A stretch of DNA of 64,000 bases from Luminiphilus sp. (lineage in GTDB: Bacteria > Pseudomonadota > Gammaproteobacteria > Pseudomonadales > Halieaceae): positions 45,080-109,079 of the forward strand of contig JAQWUD010000009.1 of NCBI GenBank assembly GCA_029242325.1, read 5' to 3'. Positions within the stretch are counted from its first letter, which is position 1. Each line of letters begins with the position of its first letter. Below, piece by piece: positions 37,115-45,941 of the stretch. A program made the translations under genes and the position numbers. Below the pieces are notes generated by a model. It was given only the letters and a program-made list of their open reading frames with translations. It was not told where the DNA came from and made no database searches.

Positions 37115-37954
37115 GTGACCTGCTTTACCGATGTACTCGCCCAGATTGCCCCTAGGCAAACGGGAGTACTGCGCTTTGTGGGTGATAGCCTCCAGCCCCA
37201 GCAACGCATTTTCGGAGGGCAGGTGGTTGCGCAGTGCCTGATGGCAGCCAATCAGACGGTCTCGTCCGACCTGGGGGCGCACAGCTTACACGCCTACTTT
37301 CTTCGCGCAGGAGATCCTGAGATTCCGATCGAGTTTGAGGTAGACCCCATCCGCAATGGGCGCTCATTTTCCACGCGACGCGTTGTCGCGCGCCAACGCG
37401 GCGAGGCCATCTTCAACACATCGATCAGCTACCACGTGCAAGAGGACGGGGTCTCACATAGTTTTGATATGCCCCCCGTCTCCCCACCACGCTTGGAGGC
37501 AGATGACCTCTCGGGGTTCCGCGGCTTCACGACAAAAACCGGAGATCCCAATCTCATTGAGCTCTATCAGCTCGAACGCCAACGCGTGACGCAGTACCTC
37601 GCTGAAGAGCAACCTCCCGTCGGGCGCTCGTGGTTTCGCGCCGTCGGGCCCTTGCCCGATGACAAAGCGGTTCATCAGGCCGCTCTGGTCATGATCTCTG
37701 ACTACTCTTTGCTCAGCACTATGTTTTATCCCCATCCCTACAGTAATCCCATCAAGCATTTCATGGCCGCCAGCCTCGATCACGCGCTATGGTTCCACCA
37801 CGCAGGGAAAATCGACGACTGGGTGCTCTATGACTGCGACACACCCAGAGCAGGTGGCGGGCGCGGATTCAGCCGGGGCTTTCTGTGGGCGCAGGACGGG
37901 ACGCTAATTGCCTCAACGGCCCAGGAATCATTGATGCGATTGAAGCGAGACTAG
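37115..37954 (+). CDS. tesB: Acyl-CoA thioesterase II
   Basis: Double hot-dog thioesterase of 279 residues that hydrolyses acyl-CoA to free fatty acid and CoA. The start GTG at 37115 has AAGGA 7 bases upstream. TesB features: RIFGGQVVAQCLMAANQTV (about 31-49), the HSLHAYFLRAGD segment, a second-domain LDHALWFHH, and the C-terminal GRGFSRGFLWAQDGTLIASTAQE. It follows the tandem TetR gene as a likely operon and overlaps the convergent sixA-like gene by 4 bases. Confidence 0.92.
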   Translation: MTCFTDVLAQIAPRQTGVLRFVGDSLQPQQRIFGGQVVAQCLMAANQTVSSDLGAHSLHAYFLRAGDPEIPIEFEVDPIRNGRSFSTRRVVARQRGEAIFNTSISYHVQEDGVSHSFDMPPVSPPRLEADDLSGFRGFTTKTGDPNLIELYQLERQRVTQYLAEEQPPVGRSWFRAVGPLPDDKAVHQAALVMISDYSLLSTMFYPHPYSNPIKHFMAASLDHALWFHHAGKIDDWVLYDCDTPRAGGGRGFSRGFLWAQDGTLIASTAQESLMRLKRD

Positions 37955-38502
37955 TTCACCGGGGATTCGAGCATGTCGCCCCGAGCACTCCACTGCCAGT
38001 CATCTTTCTCGATCCGGAGATGATGCACAGAAGCATTGGCAGGCAGACACTGCATTACCGTGTCGTCTCCACTCATGCGCGCTGCGACGCTGTTGATGAC
38101 TAGGAAATGGGTAAACACGACAGTCGGCATTTCGAAAGAGGCCAGAGCGGTTCGCAATTCCTCACGCCAGAGCTGAACCGCAGGTGGCAATTCTCCCCAT
38201 CGCGCTGCCAGAACTTGTTTGATCCAAGCCCCCCGAGACTCCAGCGATCCCGGCGACGGCAGCTCAATAAACCTAGGATCGACCAGCAAATCGACGCTGC
38301 GGAAATTCGCCAGCGGTTGCCCTGTCTCGATCGCACGTCGTTTTGGGCTGGTCAAGAGCGTGGCTTCTGGCGGCACGTTATCTTTTAGGTATTGAGCGGT
38401 GCGCTCCGCCTGTTTCCGACCCAGCGCAGACAATGGCGGGTCAGTATCTTGGTCAAAAGCGGAGACAGCCTCACCATGACGCACCAACCAGATCTCCGCC
38501 AT
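37951..38502 (-). CDS. SixA-like phosphohistidine phosphatase
   Basis: Histidine phosphatase superfamily protein of 183 residues with the catalytic LVRHGEAVS at the N-terminus, TSPKRRAIETGQPL near residue 52 and a late THFLVINS motif supplying the second His. Size and motifs fit the SixA group, which dephosphorylates phosphohistidine on signalling proteins. It lies 10 bases after the next histidine phosphatase gene and shares an operon with aceK upstream. Confidence 0.8.
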   Translation of the reverse strand: MAEIWLVRHGEAVSAFDQDTDPPLSALGRKQAERTAQYLKDNVPPEATLLTSPKRRAIETGQPLANFRSVDLLVDPRFIELPSPGSLESRGAWIKQVLAARWGELPPAVQLWREELRTALASFEMPTVVFTHFLVINSVAARMSGDDTVMQCLPANASVHHLRIEKDDWQWSARGDMLESPVN

Positions 38503-38512
38503 CGCCGCGAGG

Positions 38513-39223
38513 TCACCGGTAGGTGACCAGCTCCTCTCCCAGTTGCCGGCTCAACAGCTGCAAGTGGGCTGTGTCATTAAAATTGGAGAGCGAAATTCTC
38601 CCTCGAGAGAAAATGAGGCGGGTAATAGAACAATTGAATACCGGCTCGTAAAAGCCGTATATCTGATCGTGGCGCACGCCAAGGACCCAGCTAACTGCGG
38701 TCGCAATCGTGCCGCCGGAAGTAAAAATAGCCGTATCAGTGCCGCTCTCTGCGCGAGCCATTGCGTCTTCTAAAGCCCCCCGCACGCCAGCCAAGTAATC
38801 GGACCAAGACGCCGTAGCCGGTAATTCTGGACAATCGGGTGAGACCCACGCGGTGAAGACAGCCTGAATAATCTTCTGGTACTGCTTGCTGTCGGTCCGC
38901 GACGCCGAAACACGCTCCGCGAGCGCGGGATCCCGCTCACAAAGGATAGGTAAAATCGCCGCAATCTGACCTTCATTGTCCACTTCGTTGAGACGTGCAT
39001 CAATGTGTAGCGCGGCGGGATCAGGCTGGCTAGCCAGTACCCGCTCGCCGGTCTCTCGCTGCCGCGACAGATCACCACTTGCTGCCTGTGAAAAGTGCAA
39101 ACCAACATCGGCGAAGAAGCGCCCTGAAACGTCCGCCTGACGCTGCCCCAGAGCAGAGAGTTGATCGTAGTGGTCAGTGCCGAATGACGCCTGACCGTGC
39201 CGAATGAGGTATAGAGATGCCAT
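38513..39223 (-). CDS. Histidine phosphatase family protein (phosphoglycerate-mutase-like)
   Basis: A 236-residue member of the histidine phosphatase superfamily with the catalytic LIRHGQASFG at the N-terminus, RQRETGERVL near 55, and a late FTSGGTIATAVS in place of the usual His-containing motif. It is larger than SixA and of the broad-specificity phosphatase/PGM type. The substrate is unknown. It sits 2 bases after the aceK stop, so the two are probably co-translated. The late motif lacks an obvious second catalytic His, which makes activity less certain. Confidence 0.8.
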   Translation of the reverse strand: MASLYLIRHGQASFGTDHYDQLSALGQRQADVSGRFFADVGLHFSQAASGDLSRQRETGERVLASQPDPAALHIDARLNEVDNEGQIAAILPILCERDPALAERVSASRTDSKQYQKIIQAVFTAWVSPDCPELPATASWSDYLAGVRGALEDAMARAESGTDTAIFTSGGTIATAVSWVLGVRHDQIYGFYEPVFNCSITRLIFSRGRISLSNFNDTAHLQLLSRQLGEELVTYR

Positions 39224-39225
39224 AG

Positions 39226-40965
39226 CTACGCCAACTCCTGTCTTCTGGAAAACCGGACTCGCCGCGGGTACGGATAAAAATCCTCTACGAATCCGTCACG
39301 CAATTTGTTCTGCAATTGCACCCAAAAGTCCGCGTCATAGAGATCGGCATGCTGAGCATCGAAGGCTGCACGAGCCCGCGCGTTACCAGAAAAGAACAGC
39401 CTAAACTCCTCCGGAAAAATATCTTTTGGGCCGACCGAGTACCAAGGCTGACTCGACATTTCGTCCATCTCGTCCCTTGGTGGGGGAATACGCCTGAAGT
39501 TACAATCCAGTAGCGGTTCGATCTCGTCATAATCGTAAAACACTACCCGTCCATGACGGGTGACACCAAAATTCTTCAGCAACATGTCACCAGGAAAGAT
39601 ATTCGCGGCCGCCAATTGTTTGATCGCGTTCCCGTAGTCATTCATCACTTCGTTCACTTCGTCATTACCCGCGTCCTGTAAATAAAGATTGAGGGGGTTC
39701 ATCCTGCGTTCTACATAGCAGTGCTTAATAATGAGCGCGCGACCATTGAGGCGTAGCTGAGATGGGCAGGTAGCATTGAGCTCTTCCATGAGCTCGTCTG
39801 AGAACCGGCTGGCATCGAAAACCAAATTATTGAACTCCTGCGTATCTGCCATTCGACCCGCTCTGTCCCATCGCTTTACCAGATGATATTTGTCCTTAAC
39901 AATCTGATGTGTCACCTCTTTTGGCGGGGTAAAGCGGTCTTTGATAATCTTAAAAACATATTCATAGGAAGGGAGCGTAAAGACCGCCATAACCATGCCC
40001 TTGATGCCGGGCGCAACAATGAATTGATCTTCCGTCGACCGGATGTGGCGCGTGGATGTGCGGTAAAAATAGGTCTTGCCATGCCTGAAATGGCCAATGG
40101 CACTGTAGATCTCGGAGATTTCCTTTTTCGGCATGAGCTGTTGCAGGAATAGCACGTACTGCGAAGGAATCGACGCGTCCACCATGAAATAGCTGCGGGT
40201 AAAAGAGAACAGCAGACTCACTTGGTCTGGACCAAACAGAAAGGCGTCCACAAATACCGCGGGGCTGTCGCCTGATTCATTGTGCAGGATCGGCAAGATG
40301 AACGGCAGCTGCTCACCCTCCGCATACAGCCGTCCCACGATATAGCTGGCCTTGTTGCGAAAAAAATGGTGCTCGAGTACCTGCAGCTCCAACTCTGGTC
40401 GGTTTACATCGAAATGCGCTGCCAAATGACGATCGATTGCCCCACAAATCGAGGTCAGATCTCTTTCCAGATCTTCATACGGCACACTGAACGCGTAGTC
40501 TTCGAGCACCTGCCTGAAAACCCGTTTTAGCGATGTCTCGGCAGCATAATGTTTCACCACCCTACCTACATCAACAGGCGGTACATCACCCTGAGGTGAG
40601 AAAACAAAGGCATAGTCATCGCGGATAGCGCGATGACCAAAGTGGGAATTGAAAATAGAATTGTAAAAAGTCTCTGCGATCTCAAAGTTGGTCATGCCCT
40701 GAACCAATGCTGCATAAATGCGACGCGTATCTGCCCAGAAAGTCAGGTCATCGATGGCGTCCCCTGCAATGGGCCGCACAACCTCCAGCGTCTTCATCAC
40801 CGTTTCTTTATAGATATCAATGCGGCGGCTCGAGGCCTCTTGCATCGTCGACCACTCAGCCTGCTCGAAGCGGACCCGTGCGGCCAAAGTGATGTTCTCA
40901 AACTCTGTGAAGTAAGCGTAGAACCCGTTGAGAATAATCCGGGCAAAGCGCTGCTGTCTGTCCAA
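39226..40965 (-). CDS. aceK: Isocitrate dehydrogenase kinase/phosphatase
   Basis: Bifunctional enzyme that phosphorylates isocitrate dehydrogenase to divert carbon into the glyoxylate shunt and reverses this on demand. I place the start at the TTG at 40965, which has AGAGG 6 bases upstream and gives 579 residues, the size of E. coli AceK (578). The open frame continues to a TTG at 41043 inside the SDR gene. Family features: the N-terminal FEQAEW helix, the APGIKGMVMAVF ATP-loop region near 310, the FKIIKDRFTPPK segment, and the DYDEIEPL and FPEEF motifs near the end. Its partners aceA/aceB are not adjacent; instead it follows acyl-CoA genes. Confidence 0.93.
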   Translation of the reverse strand: MDRQQRFARIILNGFYAYFTEFENITLAARVRFEQAEWSTMQEASSRRIDIYKETVMKTLEVVRPIAGDAIDDLTFWADTRRIYAALVQGMTNFEIAETFYNSIFNSHFGHRAIRDDYAFVFSPQGDVPPVDVGRVVKHYAAETSLKRVFRQVLEDYAFSVPYEDLERDLTSICGAIDRHLAAHFDVNRPELELQVLEHHFFRNKASYIVGRLYAEGEQLPFILPILHNESGDSPAVFVDAFLFGPDQVSLLFSFTRSYFMVDASIPSQYVLFLQQLMPKKEISEIYSAIGHFRHGKTYFYRTSTRHIRSTEDQFIVAPGIKGMVMAVFTLPSYEYVFKIIKDRFTPPKEVTHQIVKDKYHLVKRWDRAGRMADTQEFNNLVFDASRFSDELMEELNATCPSQLRLNGRALIIKHCYVERRMNPLNLYLQDAGNDEVNEVMNDYGNAIKQLAAANIFPGDMLLKNFGVTRHGRVVFYDYDEIEPLLDCNFRRIPPPRDEMDEMSSQPWYSVGPKDIFPEEFRLFFSGNARARAAFDAQHADLYDADFWVQLQNKLRDGFVEDFYPYPRRVRFSRRQELA

Positions 40966-40985
40966 TGGAAACCTCTGCCATCCAG

Positions 40986-41777
40986 TCAGGGCAGTGTAGG
41001 TGGACGCATGCTCCGGCGCAATTTCCTCATCCCGCCAATCCAACGGTTATAGTTTTGCGCTTTATTGAGGTGGTACTGATGAACCTGCTCATGGGGCAGA
41101 ATCAGGAAACATTCCTCGCGCAGACCTTGCACTACTGCCTCGGCAACTTGCTCAGGGCTGAGAATGCCGTCCAGACCCGCTGTCCCTCCATCGGTTCCAC
41201 CCAGCATGGCGGTATCAACCGCCTGCGGGCACAGGCAACTGACCTTGATCCCGTGATCACCGTGGGTAATCGCCAGCGACTCCGCGAATCCAATAGCCGC
41301 ATGCTTTGTCGTGGCGTATGCCGCTGTAAAGGGCTGCGTCAGTAAGCCAGCAGCAGAAACCGTATGTAAAAAGTAGCCATCACGGCGTCGCATCATGTCG
41401 GGGAGGCAGGCTCGGGCCGCATAAATGTGCGCCATGACATGAATTTCCCAATTCCGCTGCCACACATCATTAGGGCTTGAGGTCGCCCAGAACTCCCCTT
41501 CATCCAGATTCAGGATGCCGGCGTTAGAGCAAAAAAGATCGACCTGACCAAACTCGGCCTCAGTCTCAGTCACCATTCTGGCGATGGCAGCTTCATCCCG
41601 CACATCGACAGCGTAACTCTTGCCGTCTAGTTCGGCCGCAAGATCAGATGCTGCATCACCGTTGAGATCCGCGATGACCAGTCCCCGCACACCCTCGGCA
41701 CGGAACTTTCGGCACAAACCGGTACCGATACCACTGGCTCCGCCTGTTACAACAGCAACTTTATCGCGAAGATCCAT
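40986..41777 (-). CDS. Short-chain dehydrogenase/reductase
   Basis: Classical SDR of about 263 residues. The NAD(P)-binding TGGASGIGTG is at about 12-21, NAG at about 87-89, and the catalytic Ser and Tyr-X3-Lys are in VSAAG and YATTKHAA. The C-terminal LPHEQVHQYHLNKAQNYNRWI is typical of SDRs associated with acyl-CoA or steroid degradation clusters. The ATG at 41777 lies just past the dehydrogenase stop; a TTG at 41783 overlapping the stop (TTGA) is the alternative. It probably oxidises a 3-hydroxyacyl or ring alcohol, substrate unknown. Confidence 0.85.
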   Translation of the reverse strand: MDLRDKVAVVTGGASGIGTGLCRKFRAEGVRGLVIADLNGDAASDLAAELDGKSYAVDVRDEAAIARMVTETEAEFGQVDLFCSNAGILNLDEGEFWATSSPNDVWQRNWEIHVMAHIYAARACLPDMMRRRDGYFLHTVSAAGLLTQPFTAAYATTKHAAIGFAESLAITHGDHGIKVSCLCPQAVDTAMLGGTDGGTAGLDGILSPEQVAEAVVQGLREECFLILPHEQVHQYHLNKAQNYNRWIGGMRKLRRSMRPPTLP

Positions 41778-41779
41778 GG

Positions 41780-42919
41780 TCAAGCCGCGTAAGCGGTCTC
41801 GATATAGCGGTTCCGGTGATAGGTGGCGTCGCCAAAAGTCGTATTGATCATCATCAGCCGCTTGGCATAGTGGCCAATGTCCAGCTCGTCTGTCATCCCC
41901 ATGCCTCCATGCATCTGGATGGCTTCACCAAATACATGCTTGCCATTTCGGTCAATGAGCACCTTGAGCGCATGAATTGTCTCGGCGGCCATTGCGGGGT
42001 CCTGTTTGTACTCACACAGCGCCCGGAAGAGCAGCGACTTACTTTGCTCGTAGGCCATCATCGTGTCGACCAGACGGTGCTGAAGCGCCTGGTAGGAGCC
42101 AATCGCCACGCCAAACTGCTCACGGGTCTTGGTGTATTCAAGTGTTTTGGCGTTGAGCACGGACATGATGCCCACGGCCTCGGCGGCCAGTGCGATGATC
42201 GCCTCGTCGGTCATAGCATCCACGACTGCCAGCGCGCCGCCCTCTTCACCCAACAAACACTCAGCAGAGACAGCAACATCCTTGAGCGTAATATTCGCCA
42301 CTCGCTGCCCGTCCATCATCGGGTAACTCATCTTTTCGACACCTGCCGCGCTCGCATCGACGATGAAGAGCGACAGCCCTTCGTGATCCGATTGACCACC
42401 CGAGGTGCGCGCCATCACAACCAGGTTATCCGCCTGCTCGCCGTTAAACACGACGACCTTTTCACCATTGAGTACAAGACCATCGCCGGAGCGCGTCGCC
42501 GTTGTTTGGCAATCGTTTAAAGCAAAACGGCTCTGGCGCTCTACGTAGGCGAAAGCGCCCAGCACTTCACCGCCAATAATGCGCGGCAACCACTCCGCCT
42601 GTTGTGCCTCACTGCCAGCGCGCTTAATGAGCCCGCCGAATAGCACCACAGTAGGGAAATAAGGCTCTACCACGAGGCCTTTCCCGAGCTCTTCCATGAC
42701 CACCGACAGATCAACGATATTGCCACCGAAACCACCGTGCACTTCGGCAAAAGGAATAGACAACCAACCCAACTCCGCAAACAACTGCCAGTTGTCGCGA
42801 CTCATACCCCGCTCTGAGCCAACAATGGCCTTGCGGGTATCCCAGTCGTAGTCATCTTGGACAAACCGCGCGATCGAGTCGCGGACCATTTGTTGCTCTT
42901 CTGAAAAATCAAAATTCAT
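41780..42919 (-). CDS. Acyl-CoA dehydrogenase family protein (small subunit type)
   Basis: FAD-dependent acyl-CoA dehydrogenase fold of 379 residues, N-terminus FDFSEEQQMVRDSIARFV. The central FAD-contact region is divergent. The C-terminal half has YTKTREQFGVAIGSYQALQHRLVD and MHGGMGMTDELDIGHYAKRL. It pairs with the larger dehydrogenase 14 bases upstream; such pairs form heteromers in the FadE28-FadE29 and pimeloyl-CoA dehydrogenase groups, where only one subunit carries the catalytic base. The substrate is probably an unusual or bulky acyl-CoA. Confidence 0.85.
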   Translation of the reverse strand: MNFDFSEEQQMVRDSIARFVQDDYDWDTRKAIVGSERGMSRDNWQLFAELGWLSIPFAEVHGGFGGNIVDLSVVMEELGKGLVVEPYFPTVVLFGGLIKRAGSEAQQAEWLPRIIGGEVLGAFAYVERQSRFALNDCQTTATRSGDGLVLNGEKVVVFNGEQADNLVVMARTSGGQSDHEGLSLFIVDASAAGVEKMSYPMMDGQRVANITLKDVAVSAECLLGEEGGALAVVDAMTDEAIIALAAEAVGIMSVLNAKTLEYTKTREQFGVAIGSYQALQHRLVDTMMAYEQSKSLLFRALCEYKQDPAMAAETIHALKVLIDRNGKHVFGEAIQMHGGMGMTDELDIGHYAKRLMMINTTFGDATYHRNRYIETAYAA

Positions 42920-42933
42920 TGTCAGTGATCCCC

Positions 42934-44109
42934 TTACTCAAGACCGAGTACGTACTTGGCGATGATGTTCTTCTGCACCTCGTTGGAGCCGCCATAAATG
43001 GTCGCCGCACGCCCGTACATATACGAGAGACGTGCATCGGTTGCAAACTCGTGACCCAACGCGTCGGGATCGAGATCGACAGGCAACACACCTTGATAAT
43101 ATGCAGCGATCTCCATCAGCATCTCTTGGGTCGCCTGCTGGAGCTCGGTGCCTTTGATTTTGAGCAGTGATGACTCCGGCCCCGGGAAACCCCCCGCGGC
43201 CTGCGTCGCCAGCGTGCGCAGCTCGGTAAACTCCAGCGCCATCAACTCGACCTCGATATCGGCAAGACGCTGCTGGAAACCGGGGTCATCCATAAGGCGC
43301 TGCCCCCCGTTTTCTTCCTTGGCCGCGACCTCCTTGATGACACGCACCGCGCGCTTCACATCCGCAACGCCGGCAATACCCGTGCGCTCATGAGCCAGCA
43401 GCGCCTTAGCAACCGTCCAGCCCTTGCCGATCTCACCCACAACATTCTTGGCTGGCACGCGTACGTTGTTGAACTCCACCTCGTTGAGGCTATGATGATT
43501 ATCGATAGAGATGATCGGGTTAACCTTGATTCCCTCTGTCTTCATGTCGATCAGAATGAAGGTGATGCCTTCCTGCTTTTTGCCTGAGTTATCGGTGCGC
43601 ACGAGGCAGAAGATCCAATCCGCGTACTGGGCATAGGTTGTCCAGATCTTAGCGCCGTTGATAATGAAATCATCACCATCTCGCTCAGCTTTGGTCTTCA
43701 GGCTCGCAAGGTCTGAACCGGAACCCGGCTCTGAGTAACCCTGGCACCACCAATCCTCGCTCTTCAGGATGCGGGGCAGAAAATATTCTTTTTGCTCATC
43801 GGTGCCATAAGCCATGATGACGTTGGCCACCATGACGAGGCCAAAAGGAATCACATTGGGAATGCCCGCCAGAGAGCGCTCGGTTTCATAGATGTACTTC
43901 TGCGTGGCCGTCCAGCCTGTCCCGCCGAACTCGGCCGGCCAGTTAGGCGCAACCCAACCCTTTTCATAAAGCTTGCGCTGCCATTCTTCAAAACCTTCTT
44001 TATGGTTGGAGCGCATTCGCGCCCGCAGCTCAGGCGTATACGCCTCCTCAAAAAATCCGCGAACCTCGTCGCGAAAAGCCAAATCTTCGGGTGAGTATGC
44101 AGTGTCCAT
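42934..44109 (-). CDS. Acyl-CoA dehydrogenase family protein (large subunit type)
   Basis: Acyl-CoA dehydrogenase of 391 residues. It has the FAD/substrate segment CQGYSEPGSGSDLASLKTKAERDGD near 130 and IWTTYAQYADWIFCLVRT. A HERTGIAG segment may supply the catalytic Glu, as in the subgroup whose C-terminal motif reads YGGSNEVQKNIIAK rather than YEGT. Together with the small-subunit gene it probably forms an alpha-beta heteromer. The ATG at 44109 has AGG 6 bases upstream. A plausible promoter and a leader hairpin lie just upstream, making this the first gene of a dehydrogenase-SDR-aceK-phosphatase run. Confidence 0.87.
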   Translation of the reverse strand: MDTAYSPEDLAFRDEVRGFFEEAYTPELRARMRSNHKEGFEEWQRKLYEKGWVAPNWPAEFGGTGWTATQKYIYETERSLAGIPNVIPFGLVMVANVIMAYGTDEQKEYFLPRILKSEDWWCQGYSEPGSGSDLASLKTKAERDGDDFIINGAKIWTTYAQYADWIFCLVRTDNSGKKQEGITFILIDMKTEGIKVNPIISIDNHHSLNEVEFNNVRVPAKNVVGEIGKGWTVAKALLAHERTGIAGVADVKRAVRVIKEVAAKEENGGQRLMDDPGFQQRLADIEVELMALEFTELRTLATQAAGGFPGPESSLLKIKGTELQQATQEMLMEIAAYYQGVLPVDLDPDALGHEFATDARLSYMYGRAATIYGGSNEVQKNIIAKYVLGLE

Positions 44110-44131
44110 GGATTACCTCGCGGCAGATAGT

Positions 44132-44163
44132 GCCCAACCAAAAAGCCAGTTGGGCTATTTTTG
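44132..44163. promoter_or_regulatory. Hairpin with T-run upstream of the acyl-CoA dehydrogenase operon
   Basis: GCCCAAC (44132-44138) and GTTGGGC (44149-44155) form a 7-base stem with a 10-base loop, followed on the plus strand by TATTTTTG. No plus-strand gene ends here. On the minus strand the repeat lies in the leader of the dehydrogenase mRNA, about 23 bases before the ATG. An operator or a plus-strand terminator are both possible. Confidence 0.4.
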
Positions 44164-44192
44164 AATTTGGAGTATGTTTTCTGAATAGAGAG

Positions 44193-44221
44193 AATGTAGG
44201 CAACTTGGCAGGTCATTGCAA
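44193..44221 (-). promoter_or_regulatory. Candidate sigma-70 promoter of the acyl-CoA dehydrogenase operon
   Basis: On the minus strand TTGCAA (44216-44221) is followed after exactly 17 bases by TACATT (44193-44198), each matching four of six consensus bases. Transcription would start near 44186, giving a leader of about 75 bases that contains the 7-base hairpin at 44132-44155. Confidence 0.45.
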
Positions 44222-44263
44222 CCCTTTCGGTGCCCACGCATCGCGACTATTCAGCGCATTTAT

Positions 44264-45124
44264 TCAATACATGACAGAGAAAAGCTTTCTCTGATATTCG
44301 GCCGCGAGTGGATCCCCCTTCCCGATTGTCGCTAACGTATCCAAAAACACCTTTCGGGCCTCACCATTGTTGAACTCCCGGTCAGCACTCAACACCGTCA
44401 ACAGGTGCTCTAGCGCTTCACGGTACTGGGCGACCTGGCTCAGCTGAATGGCGAGCTGGATGCGGATGCCATGATCCCCGGGGTCGGCCAAGATCGCAGA
44501 CTCCAGCGCCTCGACTTCGGGCGATCGCGCCGCTTCGCGACCGAGCTCAATCTGAGCCATTAACTGCTCGTAGCGGGCATCCTGATCTGCCAACCGAATT
44601 ACTTGCAAGAGCGACTCGGCCTCGTCCAGCCGTTTGGCGGTGACCAGAGCTCCCGCATAGGTCAGTGTCATCTCAAGCTTGTGCCCAGACTCCTCCCAAG
44701 CACTGCGATACAAGGCGAGCGCGGCAGGGAAATCACCGGCTGCAAGCAACTGCTCCGCTTCCGCGAGTGCGCCAGCCTGTGGCGAGGGCAAGTGCTTATC
44801 CAGCATTTCGCGCACCGCAGACTCTGGTTGCGCGCCAGAAAACCCATCAATGGGCTGGCCTTCTTTGATGACCATCACCGTCGGCAAGGAACGCACCCCC
44901 AACTGTTGGGCCAGCATCTGCTGCTCGTCAGCATTCACTTTGGCAAGGAGGAAAGCACCCTGATATTCATCTGCCAGTTTCTCGAGAATCGGCATCAGCT
45001 GTTTGCAGGGGCCACACCAGTCAGCCCAAAAATCCACGACCACAGGGCGCGTCATGGACTCCTCAATCAGCAGCTGCTGTGCGTTGCTTTCATCGACCTC
45101 TACAATATGGGTCTGGGCATTCAT
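44264..45124 (-). CDS. cnoX: Thioredoxin-domain co-chaperone CnoX/YbbN with TPR tail
   Basis: A 286-residue protein with an N-terminal thioredoxin domain and a C-terminal TPR region. The ATG at 45124 has AGGAG about 7 bases upstream; the frame is open to 45397 inside dapB. The active site WADWCGPCKQL keeps both cysteines, whereas E. coli CnoX has SQHC. Family members hold oxidised proteins for GroEL or DnaK, and those with CxxC can also reduce them. It lies 10 bases after dapB and downstream of the dnaJ-dapB pair, which suits a stress chaperone. Confidence 0.87.
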   Translation of the reverse strand: MNAQTHIVEVDESNAQQLLIEESMTRPVVVDFWADWCGPCKQLMPILEKLADEYQGAFLLAKVNADEQQMLAQQLGVRSLPTVMVIKEGQPIDGFSGAQPESAVREMLDKHLPSPQAGALAEAEQLLAAGDFPAALALYRSAWEESGHKLEMTLTYAGALVTAKRLDEAESLLQVIRLADQDARYEQLMAQIELGREAARSPEVEALESAILADPGDHGIRIQLAIQLSQVAQYREALEHLLTVLSADREFNNGEARKVFLDTLATIGKGDPLAAEYQRKLFSVMY

Positions 45125-45134
45125 ATTCTGTCTC

Positions 45135-45941
45135 CTACTGCGCCAGCACATCCCGCATGCTGTAGCGACCCACCGGCTGCTGCAACAACCAACAGGCGGC
45201 GCGGACCGCACCTTGCGCAAAAGCCATTCGAGAGCTGGCGCGATGAGTAATCTCAAGCCGCTCGCCCTCAGCAGCAAAAATGATCGTGTGGTCTCCCACC
45301 ACATCGCCCGCGCGAATCGTATTGAAACCGATAGTGTTGCGATCTCGTGCGCCAGTGCGGCCCTCTCTGCCGTAGACGGCGACCTCTGAAAGATCACGGT
45401 CGAGGGCGTCGGCCACCACCTCGCCCAAAGTCAGGGCGGTGCCCGAGGGCGCGTCGATCTTGTGGCGGTGATGGGCTTCCACAATTTCCACATCCACTGT
45501 ATTCCCAAGGGCCTTGGCTGCAGCCTCAGCGAGGCGAAAGGTCAGGTTGACTCCAGGACTAAAATTAGACGATTGGCAAACAGCGATACCCAGGGTGCTA
45601 CCCGTGAGGGCTTCGGCTTGCTCATCGGTGAAGCCTGTTGTACCCGTTACCATAGGTAGGCCGTGCGCCGCGCAGACAGCCGCCTGAGCAAGGGTTGCCT
45701 CAGGTACAGTAAAGTCAATTAACACGTCCAACTGATCCACCACTGCTGCGAGATCCGCAGTAATGGTCACGCCTGTCGCGTCACCACCCAGCACTTCTCC
45801 CATGTCGGCGCCCAACAGAGATGATTCCGGCCGCTCAATGGCAACTGTCAAAGCACACGGCGTTTCAGAGGTGTGAATGGCCTCGGCCAACATCCGCCCC
45901 ATCCGACCCGCGGCGCCCGTAATACCGATCCGAACAGTCAT
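45135..45941 (-). CDS. dapB: 4-hydroxy-tetrahydrodipicolinate reductase
   Basis: NAD(P)H-dependent second committed enzyme of the diaminopimelate/lysine pathway. The 268-residue protein has [13 protein letters not shown] at the N-terminus, a central GTTGFT, the catalytic [16 protein letters not shown] near residue 157, and a C-terminal [20 protein letters not shown]. The ATG overlaps the dnaJ stop (ATGA), so it is translationally coupled to the heat-shock operon, an arrangement common in this class. Confidence 0.95.
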   Translation of the reverse strand: MTVRIGITGAAGRMGRMLAEAIHTSETPCALTVAIERPESSLLGADMGEVLGGDATGVTITADLAAVVDQLDVLIDFTVPEATLAQAAVCAAHGLPMVTGTTGFTDEQAEALTGSTLGIAVCQSSNFSPGVNLTFRLAEAAAKALGNTVDVEIVEAHHRHKIDAPSGTALTLGEVVADALDRDLSEVAVYGREGRTGARDRNTIGFNTIRAGDVVGDHTIIFAAEGERLEITHRASSRMAFAQGAVRAACWLLQQPVGRYSMRDVLAQ

